Origin: Podospora pseudoanserina
Lineage: Eukaryota; Ascomycota; Sordariomycetes; Sordariales; Podosporaceae
Assembly (NCBI RefSeq): GCF_035222485.1
Contig: NC_085925.1
Coordinates: forward strand, 3,162,001-3,226,000
Length of the DNA: 64,000 nucleotides
Direction: 5' to 3'
This document shows positions 10,167 through 23,809 of the stretch, one piece after another. The notes under the pieces were generated by a model. It saw nothing but the letters and a program-made list of their open reading frames with translations. It did no database searches and was not told the DNA's origin. The position numbers were made by a program, and so were the translations under genes. The stretch's first letter is position 1. The number at the start of each line of letters is the position of its first letter.

Positions 10167-11051
10167 TTACTGTATGGCGTCGACCTCCATCGGTCCTGCG
10201 TGTGTGGTGCCGGAGTAGCTAGTGCTGGGGTATCTTCTCTTTTGCTTGTCGTTAGGACGGTTATTGCCGAAGTGTCCCTTGTTGTTGTTGTTACCGTAGT
10301 GACCCCTGCTGCCTCTCTTCTCCGTGCGCCGCTGGAACTGCCGATCGTCGATCCGAATAGCCATAGCGATATACTTGTCGATGGTGTCAGGCCTTGACTC
10401 CTTGTATAACTTATCCTTCACCTCTTCCTTAAGGCCGTTATAGAAGAGCTGCATTAACCCCTTATCGTTGATGGTGCTACGCAGGCTGTCGATTTTGAAT
10501 AGAGCCGCGTAGTTAGCCGCTGAGCGCGTTTGGCGTAGGTTTGCGAGCCTCTCCTGTGCGCGCCTTGCCTCATCGTACTCCCCAAACACCTCCTTGAGCT
10601 TAGTCTTAAAGACACGATAGCTCTCGAAGCATTCCACGGTAATCTTCTCTTGGTCCTCCGGCTCTTGCTCGTAATAGTTGTCGAGGATAGGCTTAAACCA
10701 CGCGAGAGCCCTATCCTTGAGTCTGGTAGCCGCGAAGATTACCTTTGACTCTTCGTTAGTGAACTGGTCTGGGTAGTAACGAAAATAGGTTTTGAGCTGG
10801 ATCAAGAATCTTCCAAGCTCTGCCTTTCCTTCTCCATAGCGCTCCGGTGCCGGGAACTTGACGGTTGACTTAGGTGCGGTCGTGATGGCGATGATCTGCT
10901 CCCGGGTCTGCTGAGCCTCTTCCTTAAGCTCCCTAAGGCGTTTGACGACCTGTTCTGCAGTAGTGAGTGCAGGTCTGGTGCTGGTGGAAGGTCCCTCGCC
11001 GCCTGGGCTAGGCGGGACGCCTCCCATCTGAATATTCTCAGGTCCGGCCAT
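10167..11051 (-). pseudogene. Chromovirus A gag
   Basis: 294 codons from ATG at 11051 with a retrotransposon capsid region ('FLIQLKTYFRYYPDQFTNEE', 'KDRALAWFKPIL', 'YNGLKEEVKDKLYKE') and a basic Asn/Gly-rich tail. The TAA at 10167-10169 stands where CAA is expected, cutting the protein just before its zinc knuckle. The untranslated leader to the LTR is only 57 nt. Confidence 0.88.
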
Positions 11052-11108
11052 GGTGGTAAAAAGACGCCTTTAACTTATCCGTGACAGAGTTGAAGTGAGT
11101 ATGCAACG

Positions 11109-11507
11109 TGTGACGAACCCCTATCCAGAACCTCTGAAAGGGACACTGGTCGAAGGCACTTCTGAATAATCGTGGCTCGGTGTAGCTAAATAGTGCACAA
11201 CAAGATGTCTCAATGTAAACACTAGATACCGTGAATACAAGCTTGAATTGCATACTACAGAACTGTCTATCTACGCCGGCCAGTTCCTCCGTATATATAG
11301 ACCCGTGGACCGTGGACCGTTGACTTACAGACGGTCCTCGGTCCGCTCCTGATTGGCCGATGCCGGACCGTGGACCGTGAGCCCCACCGCGGTCCCCGGT
11401 CCCCATCTTATTGGTCCGTTGCCCTTCTGGACCGTGAGCCCCGCTCGACGGCGCGGTCCAGTTTTGATTGGTCCCTCGTGGCCCCACTGTCTTCCAGAAC
11501 CGTGACA
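11109..11507 (-). repeat. Chromovirus A LTR (5' LTR)
   Basis: 399 bp, same length as the 3' LTR, differing by four C/T or G/A substitutions. Confidence 0.93.
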
Positions 11508-11512
11508 CTACG

Positions 11513-14500
11513 CCGGCTATATCTTTATAACCGAACTTCTCGAGTAAAGCGTTAATATAAGCTACCTAGGATAAATAAATTTACCTTTTTCCGCGATTCT
11601 TTATAATATTAAAACCTAAAAACTTTTTCGGCTCGCTTAGTTTCTTAATACTATATTTACTTTCTAACCCGGTAATAATATCTTTAATAATTTTCGTTAT
11701 AGGTATTAATATAAATAGATTATTTATATATAGGACTATTAAAGTATTTATTTCTTTATAATGGAATAGGTAGAAGTTTAATAAAAGGGTATCGAAACCT
11801 AGTTTAATTATTATAGGTTTTACTATCTCGTATTAATAAATAGGTAATTTCCTTAGGCTATATAATACTTTTTTAAACCGGTATACTTTACTTAATAGCT
11901 TACTTAAGCTATTTAATAATCGTACGTAATATTATATAGTATTAAGGATTTTAGCGTTAAAAAATATTATTTTAAAGTCGTATTAAAGGTACTCCTAGTC
12001 CTTTACGGCTATAATAGCCTAAAAGTATTTAACTATTATACTATTTATAATAGTAGCGTAAACGTTTTATATAGCCTAAAAGTCCCTATTAAAGTTACTA
12101 TATATTACTTATCTCGCCTTAACCTTTACTTTACTAATATAAAGGTCTATTTTCTTATTATATACCTATTTACTCGGTAAAACGTTATAGCCTTTCGGCG
12201 TATTTATTAGCTCGTAAACGTCCTTTTTTAATAGGCCGGCGTCTTACTCCTTTATAATAAATAATTAATATTTATAATAGTTCTTAAGCTTTTTTACTTA
12301 CCGGTAATTCCTAAGTATATAATGCTTATTAATAATTTATAAAAGATAATCGATTTTAACCGTAAATAAAGCGTAGGCTATTACTTTACGTAATTGTAAG
12401 TTATCGAAATATACTATAAAAAAACCTTAATAAAGATATTTACTTTACTATAGCTTTTTATAAAAGCCTAAACCTTAATTTCTTATTATTACTTTACGAA
12501 GCTACTTCTAAACCGGTAAAGAAGCTACCGCTTCCTTTATATAACCTATATTAAACTCGAAATCGTTATTAGAGTCTTCGACTAAACTATTCGTACCTAA
12601 ATCTAATAATTTATTATTAGCTTAGTTATTATTAGGCCCCCCTATAGCTTTACCCTTCTCTCCCCCTATTAGCTTTATAGGAAAGGTAAGCTCTTTTATA
12701 GTAAAAAAGTTAGTAATATAAGGCGTTTAGTTATAGTTTAATAGGATAGGTACCTCGGACTATATATCCTTTACCTCTTTAGCGTCGAAAAAGTTTTTTA
12801 CGTTTAAAGCTTTAAGTAATAAAAGTAGTATTAATAACGGCGTAGCTTTTAGAATAGGTAAAATAGTTTATTTAAGGTCCTTAGCCTTCTCTTTATTAAT
12901 TATTAAAGTACTCCGCTATATAGCAGGCTCCGGTATAATAATAGGTTTATTATTAAAGATAACCTTCCTTCTTAAGAATACCGTTTTATTAATAGCGGTA
13001 TTTTTTTTTTCGGCTATAGTATTATTAATAAAGATTACCTCGTACTTAATATCTTTATATTTATTATCGTTAGGCCTATAAAAATTATTTTCGTTAAACT
13101 TTATAGCGTTAACCTTTACGATTTTATTAATAATTAGGTTTTAAACCTAATATATTTTACTATATATATTTACGTAGCCGATAAGCTTTCTTTTTTCTAC
13201 CTTAATAATAAATTTATCCGAATTAGCCCGATAGGCCGGTTTAATATAGTAATACGCGTCGTAAAAGTACGAACGTAGGTACCGAATATACGGCTTCCGC
13301 TTACCCTCGGGTATATTAAGTCTTATAATATACTTTTCGTAAATACTAATATTTCCTTCGTTAATCCTCGAAGGTAATAGGTTATTTACGTAAATTATAA
13401 ACTATATAATAAATAGAAATAGTTTCTTTAGTACTCTATAGGCTAGTATAATAGCCTTAGTACGGTTAAGCGTAGTCCTCGCGGCCCTCTTTACCTTTCT
13501 ATTTATTTACGGTAAGTAAAGTACGGTTTTAAGGATAGTAATGCCTTCCTGGTCGGCCTAGGTAGCTAGGCGGCTATCGTTAAAGGTCTTAAAGCCCTAA
13601 GCAAATTCCGTACCTCTATTAAGGCCGATAATACTAATTTTATACCCGGTTTAGCGCGCGATTTTCGTTTCGAAATCCTTAACTTTATCGAATACTTATT
13701 TTTTTTTATTATAAAATTAATCTATTTATAATTACTTTATATATTTACGTAATAAATAAAATATTTATAATCTAAATATTTAAGGTTCTTATAGGTAATA
13801 ATATCGATATAGATAAAATCGAACGGGTTATTAATCTACGTAGGGGTCGATAAACTTAATTAATTTATTATCTTTACTATTATATAAAGCTTATAAAAAA
13901 AATTATTACCGATAAACTTAATCCCCGCTTACGTATAAACCTTATAAATATTATCCTTATTAATATATATTAAACAGCGATATATTATCCGATAATTAAT
14001 AAATACTATTACGGCCTTAATAAAAGTTTTTACTAAAAATACTTTACCGAAATCGGCGCTAAGCGTCGTATTTATTTAATATATATTATTATTTTTAATT
14101 AACTTATATACTACTTATTTAATACCTTTAAAAACTAAGTTATAACTTTCTTAATCTTAAAAAATACTTTTATTAAATAACTTACCCGCCGATATTAAAT
14201 TAACGGACGCCTATAGATAGTATACTACTTCTTTAAATTTTAGGGTAATAACCTAGCTATTTAAAAGAATAGATTTTAGCGCTATAGTTCCCTAATAACT
14301 ATACTTTATAATATCTTTTAACGACGAAAGGAACTTCTTTTCCCTCCCCTTAAGTAATAAATAGAGCTTAGTAAATTACTTTAATTTATTAAATACGAAA
14401 TCCGTATATTCGGAATCGTAATATACGTAATTTTTAAATACCTCGACGGTTTATTAGACTTTAAAAGTATTTACTAACGAAAGTATTACCTTTAAGGGCC

Positions 14501-16131
14501 GAAACGAAAATCCGATTAATTATTATTATAGTAAGTAAAGAGTAATATATTAGCGAAATTATTAAATAGTATTAGGGTACTATAGGTAGGTCGGTCCCTC
14601 GAAAATTTAGTATTAATAACGCTATTAATATAGCCTTAAAAAATCCTTATTAACGAGCTAATACTTTACCGCCTCTCTTACTTATTCGCTTATACCTTTT
14701 CCTTATACTTTTAATCCTTTAAAGCTTTATTAGGATTATATTATTAATAGGCCTTACCTTTCGGGTAATAACGATTATAGTTTATATAATATTAGTTACC
14801 TTTCTTTAAGCCCTTAATATAATAGTTATATTTCTTTAACGAGGTTAATAATATAGTATATAAGGGTATAGTCGCGGCCGGGGCCTTAATAATCTCGATA
14901 GTAATTTTAAAGTAAGCCGGCGTAGTTTCCTCCGTAACAGCTTTAGCGCTATATTCCTAATAAAAGAGCGCTTAGGTTATAATACCGTCTTCCATCTTCC
15001 TTATTAACCGGTCGTATAAATCGGGGTATACGGTCTTAATACCGTTTAAGGTAGCCTAAAAGTAAGCTACGTAACCGATTTTAATTTTTATTATATTAAA
15101 ACGACGGCGAAGGACCTCGAGCCGGCTAAAGTAAACTTAGAATAAAGCGAAGTTAATACGTTTAAAAGTAAAATACTCCTTTAAAAGTATATTAACGATA
15201 TTAAAAGTACCGCGCTATAGAGCTTAAATAATCTTTTAATATAGACTATAGGTATTAATATTATCGGCCCTTTAATCGAGGTTAAAAATTTATTATTAAA
15301 TTTTAGGCTTTTTAACGGAAATTATTATTAAGTTTTAGATATTTAGATTATTAATACGTTATTAGTCGAAGGTAGGTATTTTTTTTTCCGCTAATAACTA
15401 TATATTAGCCTTAATATAGTGTTTTAAGCTATAGTATATAAGGGATTAGGTTAACTAAAATTCCTAACCGGAAAGATCGGTCTCTAAATTTAAAGCCGGT
15501 AAGGCTTAAAAGGTTCGTTACCTAACCGTAGCGACGGTATTAGTATTCCCTATAGCTTTTATAAGCTTTAAAAATTAGGCTATAGTAACGTTAGTACTAA
15601 CTATTTTAAAAGAAAAACTAATTAAAGAGAAGTCGTAAGAAAAACGTTATAAGAAAAATATTAAAAGAAAGATTTAAAGAAAGGCGTTATTTAATTTTAT
15701 AGCCGCCTATAGTAGGTTAAATTAATTTATATAGAAAGTAAAATACTTATTCCGCTATCGGTTTCCTAATAAGGTAGGATAGAGTTCTCGACTATTACTA
15801 GAAAATAGTAATTTCTTAACTAAAAGGTTATAGAAATAATAGAACTAAGGAAACTTAGTTAGGAAAAGGTTAGCGCCGTAAACTATATTTTTATCGGTAA
15901 GGGGTAGTCGGTCGCTTTAACTTTTCGTTAAGATAAGCGTTAGGGTTAAAACTAGGCTTCCGTTAATTAAGAAGTTAATTAACTCTTTTAATACCTCCAA
16001 AATTGCTGTCGAAAGGTCTAATTACGTAATATTGGCCTAATAAGGGTCGAAAAGTCGTAAGGTCCGGTATAATATTTGGCCTTGCGAGGTCAGGTTATCG
16101 ACAAGGGCGTCGACTTCGGTTTACTTAGTGA
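11513..16131 (-). pseudogene. Copia gag, integrase and reverse transcriptase, heavily RIPed
   Basis: A strongly AT-rich block with TAA/TAG in every frame. The minus strand still spells copia RT (about 11530-12250: 'KKIDLY', 'KARWV', 'KALYSLR'-like, then 'YINNLFIL' where a D-D-x-L motif is expected) and the copia integrase block (about 13430-13640). The 5' part (14000-16050) should be gag but is too altered to read with confidence. Confidence 0.7.
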
Positions 16132-16136
16132 TTTAA

Positions 16137-16540
16137 TGTCACGGTTCTGGAAGACAGTGGGGCCACGAGGGACCAATCAAGACTGGACCGCGCCGTCGAG
16201 CGGGGCTCACGGTCCAGAAGGGCAACGGACTAATAAGATAGGGACCGGGGACCGCGGTAAGGCTCACGGTCCACGGTCCGGCATCGGCCAATTAGGAGCG
16301 GACCGAGGACCGTCTATAAGTCAACGGTCCACGGTCCACGGGTCTATATATACGGAGGAACTGGCCGGCGTAAATAGATAGTTCTATAGTATATAATATA
16401 AGTTATAATCGTTAATATTTAAACTATTATAATAGAGATAAGCCGTTATTATATACTATTTAGCTATACCGGACTAGGATTATTTAGAAATGCCTTTAAT
16501 TAATATCCTTTTCAGAGGTTCTGGATAGGGGTTCGTTATA
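16137..16540 (+). repeat. Chromovirus B LTR (5' LTR)
   Basis: 404 bp, TGTCACGG...TTCGTTATA. The outer half (16137-16370) is strikingly little altered while the inner half is AT-converted. Confidence 0.9.
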
Positions 16541-19500
16541 CGTTATATATTTACTTTAACTTTATTACGGATAAGTTAAAGGCATCTTTTTACCACTATA
16601 GCCGGACCTAAAAATATTTAAATAGGAGGCGTCCCGCCTAACCTAAGTAGCGAGGGACCTTTTACTAATACTAGACCTACATTTACTATTATAGAATAGA
16701 TCGTTAAGCGCTTTAGGGAGCTTAAGGAAGAGGCTTAGTAAACCCGGAAGTAAATTATTATTATTACGACCGTACTTAAATTAACCGTTAAGTTCCCGGC
16801 ACTAAAGCGCTATAGAGGAGGAAAGGTAAAGCTTAAAGGATTCTTAATTTAGCTTAAAACTTATTTTCGTTACTATCTAAACTAATTTACTAACGAAAAG
16901 TTAAAAATAATTTTCGCGGTTATTAGACTTAAAGATAGGGCTCTTACGTAGTTTAAGCCTATCCTCGATAATTATTACGAATAGAAGCCGGAGGATTAAA
17001 AGAAAATTACTATAAAATATTTCGAAAACTATTATATTTTTAAAATTAAGCTTAAGGAGGTATTTAAGGAATACGATAAAGTAAGGCGCGCGTAAAAGAG
17101 GCTTATAAACCTACGTTAAATACGCTTAACGGCTAATTACGCGGCTCTATTTAAAATCGATAGCTTACGTAATACTATTAACGATAAAGGGTTAATATAA
17201 CTTTTTTATAACGGCTTTAAGGAAAAGGTAAAAGATAAATTATATAAAAAGTTAAAGCTTAATACTATTAATAAATATATCGCTATAGCTATTCGGATCG
17301 ACGATTGGCAATTTTAGTAACGTACGGAGAAGAAAGGTAATAGGGGTTACTATAATAATAATAATAATAAAGAACACTTCGGTAATAACTATTCTAACGA
17401 TAAATAAAAAAAAAGATACTTTAGCATTAGCTATTCCGGTACTATATACATAAGACTAATAAAGGTCGACGCTATATAGTAATAGAGACTATAAGGCTAG
17501 GGCTAGGGCAAAAATAACCTTAAGTATTTTAATTGCGGTAAGGTAAAATACTTTAAAAAGGACTATAGGGTACCTAAACGGCTCGGATAGAAAAAGGAGA
17601 TTATATTAATTATTATATCGAAAAGACTAAAGATTATAGAGATAGTAATTATCGGGTACTAATAAGGTAGAGCGGTAAGCTCCGAGGAAAACTCTAATTA
17701 GTACGCCGGATAAGAAGATATAGAGTTCCAGGAGGTAAAGAAAGCCCTGGAAAGGCTAAAGATAGAATATAAGGAAAGAGATCTTTAAATATAAATATTA
17801 TAAGATTAATTAATATAGATCGCTATAGAAGTTACTACGGAGGTCGCTAAAGATAAGGGTTTTACGTAAGGACTTACTAAGTAGACGATACTAGAAAGAT
17901 AATATAGTAAATACGGAATTACTATTTTATAGGATATATTATAGCCTATAAAGCTTTTATATAAAAGCTAAAAAAAGTATTAGAAAGGTAGGAAGGTCGC
18001 TAATATTAAAATCGCGAAGTTATTAAGGGATATACTAATACCTATATAGTATATACCCTGTAAGAGAAATACGGTATAGCTTTATTTTAAATATTTAGAG
18101 TATTAGAAAGTACCTTAGTTCTAGTATATTATATACGGATATATAAAGTATTACTAGAGTAAGTCGCTATACGGCTATTAGCCGGTACGTAAGGTAGGTA
18201 AAAAGAGTAAACTATAGTTAGTTAGAAGGACTATAGCCCGATAGAAAAAGGCCTAATAAAAGGACTTAAACGACTATATTTTATAAAAGGTTTAAAACCC
18301 GGTTAAACTAAAGGATAGCTTTTAAATTATATAGATCGCACTAAAGTATACGAGGTATTACGTCGAATATATAAACGGTTAAAATATAAATAATAGCGTA
18401 CGCTCGTAGGAGGAAGTGATATTATAATAGTGCTTAAGCCCAGACTACGCTATATATTTACGAAAAAAGGTTAAATAATATTATTAAGCTAAGATACCTA
18501 AGATTAAGTAGAAGAACCATTATCGAATATAGATATAAGAGAATACTAAAAACGGAAAATAGGAAGAAGCTAGGCGGGTATAGTTAAAAGACTTTATATT
18601 ATTAAATAATTTAGGGCAGGAGGACGCTCTTAAACGATATAACCGCTTAAGAAACGACTCGCGGCCCTTCGCGAAAGCCGTTAACCTTTAACGGACTACG
18701 AACGATATTTTCGAAGGTATTAGCGTAAGGCGAAAGTATAGAATAACGATCCGGCGCTTATTAGCGAAGTCGCTACTATATAAGGAGGAGGTAAAAAAAA
18801 TAAATACCTTTAGGTTATTATACGATAGAGGGATCTCTAAATAGTAATATTAATAAATAGTAATACGGAGACGAACTTAATTTCGCTATAATTTATATAT
18901 TAGGCCTATATATTATAGAAAAAAAAGAAGGAATAAATAATTATATAAAGTTTATTTTTTATATAAAAAGTCTATAGGAAAATACTATCTTTAAATATTA
19001 TAATCGAAGGAAAAACAATATTAATTATATTCGATATTATAAATATAGGACCTTTAAAGGATATAATACTAAAGTAACTATAATATAAAAACTATAACCT
19101 AGATATTAATTAGAAGGATAGTAGCTACCTATAATTAAAAAAGCCTTAAAAGTATCTAACTAACGATAGAAGATTAGAAGTATATACGGAGTAAAGTGCA
19201 GGATAAATACCCTTTACGGTACTACCGTAAAAAGTATAAGAAATAATAATATATTCTATCGATATAGGTAGTAAAATCGAAGAAGTAAAGTTAACGACAT
19301 TAATGGAAATATCGGAGGTTAATAAATATATTTATTATAATAATATAGAGAAAGGCGAGAAAAAAATAATACTAATAAAATATCGAGGATACCTAGCCTT
19401 TACGGTTAAGTATTTAAAGGGGCTTCTAGAGCGAAAACCGTAAAACTACGAAATTAAATTAAAAAAAGGAACTAAGCTACGGTTATTTAAGGTTTACTAT

Positions 19501-22333
19501 ACTAACGATAAATAAAGTAAGGAGCTATAGAAATACTTAAACAAAAATTTAAAAAAAAGATATATTAAAAAGTCTATATTATTAGTAGGATACTTTATAT
19601 TTTTCGTACCGAAAAAAAATAATAATTTACGATTATATATAGACTACCGGTAGTTAAATAACGAAACGGTAAAAAACAATTACCCGCTACTATTAATATT
19701 TAAATTACGGAGTTAACTAATAGGGGCGCGATACTTAATATACTTAAATATACCTATCGGGTACGCCTATATACGGATTAAAAAAAGAAATAAATAGAAA
19801 ATAGCGTTTCGTATACCTTATAGTTATTTCGAGTATCTCGTAATACTATTCGGGTTAATTAATATATCTATAATATTTTAATCTTTCGTTAACTATACTA
19901 TATAAAAGTACTTTAATAAAATAATAATATATTATTTCGATAACGTTCTTATTTACTTACGTACTTTAAAGGAGTATAAGCGATACGTACGAGAGATACT
20001 CGACGCACTATATAAAGCCGGACTTTCCGTTAATAAAAAGAAAAGCGAGTTTTACGTATAGAAAATAGTATATTTAGAATATCTAATATCGCTAAGTAAG
20101 GTTCGTATAGAACCTAAGAAAATTATAGTAATTAAGGACTAGCCTATACTATAGTTATAAATATACGTTAAAGAATTTTTAGGATTTACGAACTTTTATT
20201 AAATATTTATCCGTAAGTACGTAAGTATCGCGCGGCTACTTAACTATTTAATTAAGAAAGACGTGGAATTCCGGTAGGGGTAGGAAGAAGAGTAGGCCTT
20301 CTAGGAGCTAAAAAAGGCTATTTTAAAAGATTTAATATTTAAATTACTAAACCCTAATCGACTATTTAAGGTCGAGGTAAACGTATTAAACTATATAATC
20401 GGTAAATAGTTAGGATAGCGAGACGATAATAGTAAGTTATATCCGGTAACTTTCTTTTCGAAGAAGCTCGAGGGGGTACGTTAAAACTATTTAATCTACG
20501 ATAAAAAGCTACTCGCTATTATCGAAGCGTTCGAGGAATAGAGGCTATACCTTAATAGTATTAAATATAAAATATAGGTTTATACGGACTATAAAAATCT
20601 ATAGTACTTTACTATTACGAAGATCCTTAACGCGCGGTAAATATAATAATTAAAGTTTTTTTTAGAATTTAATTTCTAAATTAATTATAAAAAGGGCTCG
20701 GAGAACGCTAGGGTAAACGTATTTAACCGGCGTATCGACTATTATAAAGATATACCTAAGGAATTACTATTATTATTTAAAAAGGTATTAGATAGTACTT
20801 TTAAGTATTTACTATAGCCGTAAATAAAGTATTATATAATATATCGCGAGAAAGTTACTTTTAATAAATATTAAAGGAAGTTAGGTAGCAATATTATAGA
20901 ATAATATTAATAGGAAAAGCTAAAGCTATAGGGTATTTAGAAAGATAGTTAGGGAAAATTATAGTATAAAAATCGAGTATATATAATATTAGGTAATAGG
21001 ACGGTATTAATAATGGAGATCTATATATCGAAGCTCGGAAAATATATAGGTATTATTAAGATTATAAAAAAGATTAAATAGTACTTTAATTAATTAAGGA
21101 TTAAGGACGACGTTAAAAAAGCTATTTAATTATACTATACGTGCGAAAGAATAAAGGTTACGAGGTATAAGCCTTATAGATTTCTAAAGCTATTACCGAT
21201 AATAAAACGGCTATAGAGTTTAATTACGATAAACTTTATTATTAAATTATTAAAGTTTAAAGATATAGTAACCGGCGTTAAGTATAATAGTATATTAACG
21301 GTAGTCGATAGGCTTATTAAGTAAGTATATTTCCTACTTTATAAAGAGATTTAGTTAGTAGAATAATTAACGGATATAGTATTACGGTATATTATATTAA
21401 TATATATATAGTTAAAGGAGTTTATTATAAACCGCGATATTAAGTTTATATCGAAGTTTTAAAAAGCGTTAATAACGAGGCTAAAGGTAATAAGTAAGGT
21501 ATCTTCGGCCTATTACTTTTAGATAAACGGTTAGATAAAACGGTTTAATTAAATTATAAAATAATATTTACGGAATTATATTAATTTTAAATAAAACGAT
21601 TAAATTAAATTATTACTTACGGTATAGCTAATATATAATATATCTTTAATTAAAACGATTAAAGCTATACCGTTTTTCGCGAACTTCGGTTACGAGGTAA
21701 ACTTACGGTAAGGACCTACGGTTAAGGTACTTAAAGTTAAAGTTAAAGTAAATAAAATATATATATTTTACGGTAAGCTTAAGTAAAAACTAAAGTTTAT
21801 AAAGAAAAAGATACGGAAATACTATAATACTAAAAAGCTCGAGGGACCTTACCTTAAAGAAAGGGATATAATATTCCTTTTTATACGTAATTTACGTATT
21901 AAAAGACCTAATAAAAAGCTAGATTATAGAAAAGTAGGATTATTTAAGGTTAAAAAAAAATTATCGGAGACGGTATTCGAATTAAAGCTACCTAATATAA
22001 TACGTCTATAGTTATATACCTTTTATATTTTACTTCTAAAACCCGTACTATATATAAATAAGGCTAATATATAGGTAATAGCGGAGGACGAAAAAGAAAA
22101 GTATAATATAAAAGAAATATTAAATTTACGGTTTAATAAAGGCTAATTAAAGTATTTAATTAGTTAGTTAGGATATCCGGTTATAAATAACTTATAAGAA
22201 CTATAGGTATACCTTAACTACTTAAATAAATAAATAAAATTCTATTAACGATATCCGGACCGATTAAAACCTAAATAAGTAAAAAGATTTGGCCCCGGCT
22301 TATAGCTAAATAGCTATAAAACGAAGCTAAAAG

Positions 22334-22403
22334 AACCTCGACGGGAATCGAACCCGCGCCTTTGATATAGTAATCGACGTGCTATATACTATACTACGAG
22401 GTT
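22334..22403 (-). ncRNA. tRNA-like unit of chromovirus B (RIPed copy)
   Basis: The reverse complement matches 5284-5353 of copy A at the same length, with intact acceptor arms (AACCTCG/CGAGGTT) and a box B of GGTTCGATTCC. The arms and T-arm survive RIP better than the anticodon region. Confidence 0.65.
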
Positions 22404-23195
22404 AAAAGGTATAAAAGGGACTAAATATAAATAGTATTATGCGCTTTAGGTACTTTAGGAAGTGGAAGGCGCGCTATTAGCGGTATTTAACGCGGTTAAA
22501 AAGGAAAGACCGGTTACGTTAGGATCGAAGGAAAGGTCGGAGGGCTAGCCCAGGCCTAAAGAAGGATCTAGGGCGTAAGGAGACTACGGAACGGTATCCT
22601 GGGCGGCGTCCGGCCATATAGGAATACCTGGCAAAGAAGTAGGAGGTGCCGTAACGGTAAACTACGCTACCTAGGCATCCTCCTCCTAAATATCCCGCGC
22701 GAAAAGGCGCTCTTTATATACGTAAAGAGAGTAATATATTTATTTTACCCGGATAAACTAAGTAATTAATTATAAAAGTTAATCTTTAAGCTTTTATTCC
22801 TTACGCTCGAGTTTATTCTACTCTTTTATCGTTCGGGTTACTATAGAACGGTCAATTATAGTATAAAAAAAAAAGGAAGATTTACCTATAGGTAAAGTTA
22901 ATATTAAATTTATTATATAGGATTTTACGGCGTACGTATTCGGCGTACCGTAAGGACCTAGGGGCTATAATATAAAGGGATTTAGCGGTAAAATAGGTAA
23001 AATACGGTATTATAATAGAACTACGGCGGCGGATTCGGGAGGAAAGGGTAAAAGCTTATTTAGTTTTATAATAATATTTTTATATACGGTTAGATATAAT
23101 AAAAGTAAAGAGAAAAAAGGAGGAAAAACCTACGATATAGTTAATAGTAGAAGAAGACTAGGCCGCAGGGGCTTCGGCCTAAAGAAGGAGTATTA

Positions 23196-23599
23196 TATTA
23201 CGGTTCTGGAAAACAGTAGGGCTACGAGGGACTAATCAAGACTAAACCGCGCCGTCGAGCGGGGCTTATAGTCCAGAAGGGCAACGGACTAATAAGATAG
23301 GGACCGGGGACCGCGGTAGGGTTCACGGTCTACGGTCCGGTATCGGCTAATCAGGAACGGACCGAGGACCGTCTATAAGTTAACGGTCCACGGTCTACGG
23401 GTCTATATATACGGAAGAACTGGCCGGCGTAAATAGACAGTTCTGTAATATATAATATAAATTACAATCGTTAGTATTTAGACTATTATAATAGAAATAA
23501 GCCGTTATTATATACTATTTAGCTATACCGGATTAGGATTGTTCAGAAGTACCTTTAACTAGTATCCCTTTCAGAGGTTCTGGATAGGGGTTCGTTACA
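23196..23599 (+). repeat. Chromovirus B LTR (3' LTR)
   Basis: 404 bp. It starts TATTACGG (RIPed TGTCACGG), ends TTCGTTACA and is followed by the TTTAA duplication. Confidence 0.9.
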
Positions 23600-23625
23600 T
23601 TTAAGCGTCAAAAGAGCTTATAACC

Positions 23626-23809
23626 TGTTAGGCTAGCGACCTAAGAAAGTTACTGGCGGCGAAAATGAGGCCAAAAAATGGCCAAAATTGGTAAGCAAAT
23701 TAGTATTACAGTAGTTGGTTGTTGGTTCAAAAGAAAACAGTAAGAAAATCCAGCCCTAAGAGCAAACCGGTGTGGGTCTGGGAAAACCTGGGCCCTTTAG
23801 TGCCCCACA
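23626..23809 (-). repeat. Copia LTR, right copy (5' LTR)
   Basis: 184 bp, TGTTAGGC...CCCCACA, followed by CAAGG. The stretch 23605-23625, between this LTR and the chromovirus insertion, would contain the primer-binding site. Confidence 0.9.

Larger units (their letters stand above)
4093..11507 (-). mobile_element. Ty3/gypsy chromovirus, copy A (younger)
   Basis: A complete 7415-bp element on the minus strand. LTRs of 399 bp lie at 4093-4491 and 11109-11507, with an exact duplication CTACG at 4088-4092 and 11508-11512. Domain order is gag with CCHC knuckle, aspartic protease, reverse transcriptase, RNase H, integrase (HHCC plus DDE), chromodomain. The polypurine tract is the minus-strand GGAGAGGGAG beside the 3' LTR (about 4495-4506). 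The LTRs differ at four sites, all transitions. Several in-frame stops of CAA/CAG to TAA/TAG type and a roughly 40-nt deletion in the RT-RNase H junction make it defective. It sits inside the copia RT/RNase H gene. Confidence 0.95.
16137..23599 (+). mobile_element. Ty3/gypsy chromovirus, copy B (older, heavily RIPed)
   Basis: Same family as copy A, in the opposite orientation, 7463 bp. LTRs of 404 bp lie at 16137-16540 and 23196-23599, with an exact duplication TTTAA at 16132-16136 and 23600-23604. The insertion is just inside the copia 5' LTR. The interior aligns by eye along copy A's full length but nearly every CpA is TpA. The gag start codon has become ATA (16598-16600), the zinc knuckle lies near 17530, the RT YLDD site near 19930 reads Y-F-D-N, integrase is at about 21000-21530 and the chromodomain at about 22080-22270. 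It keeps the RT segment deleted in copy A. Confidence 0.92.
2999..23809 (-). mobile_element. Ty1/copia LTR retrotransposon carrying two nested chromoviruses
   Basis: Two 184-bp direct repeats (2999-3182 and 23626-23809), each starting TGTT, are flanked by the same 5-bp duplication CAAGG (2994-2998 and 23810-23814). Removing the two internal gypsy insertions and their duplications leaves about 5.9 kb, a normal copia size. On the minus strand, degenerate copia domains are readable in order: integrase near 13430-13700 (block resembling 'RGTEF' then 'PQQNGKVERAAR' after allowing RIP stops), reverse transcriptase near 11530-12250 ('KARWV', 'KVYRFKKVLYSLR'), and RNase H near 3350-4088 ('RYSTSGYVVF', 'WKSKKQ'). 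A G-run next to the left LTR (about 3183-3190, minus strand GTGGGGGG) fits a polypurine tract. The interior is heavily RIPed and has no usable ORF. Confidence 0.9.

Noticed and set aside
8200-10397. Plus-strand ORFs within chromovirus A
   Set aside because: They are antisense shadows of gag/pol without motifs, unlike the cysteine-cluster ORF at 4590.
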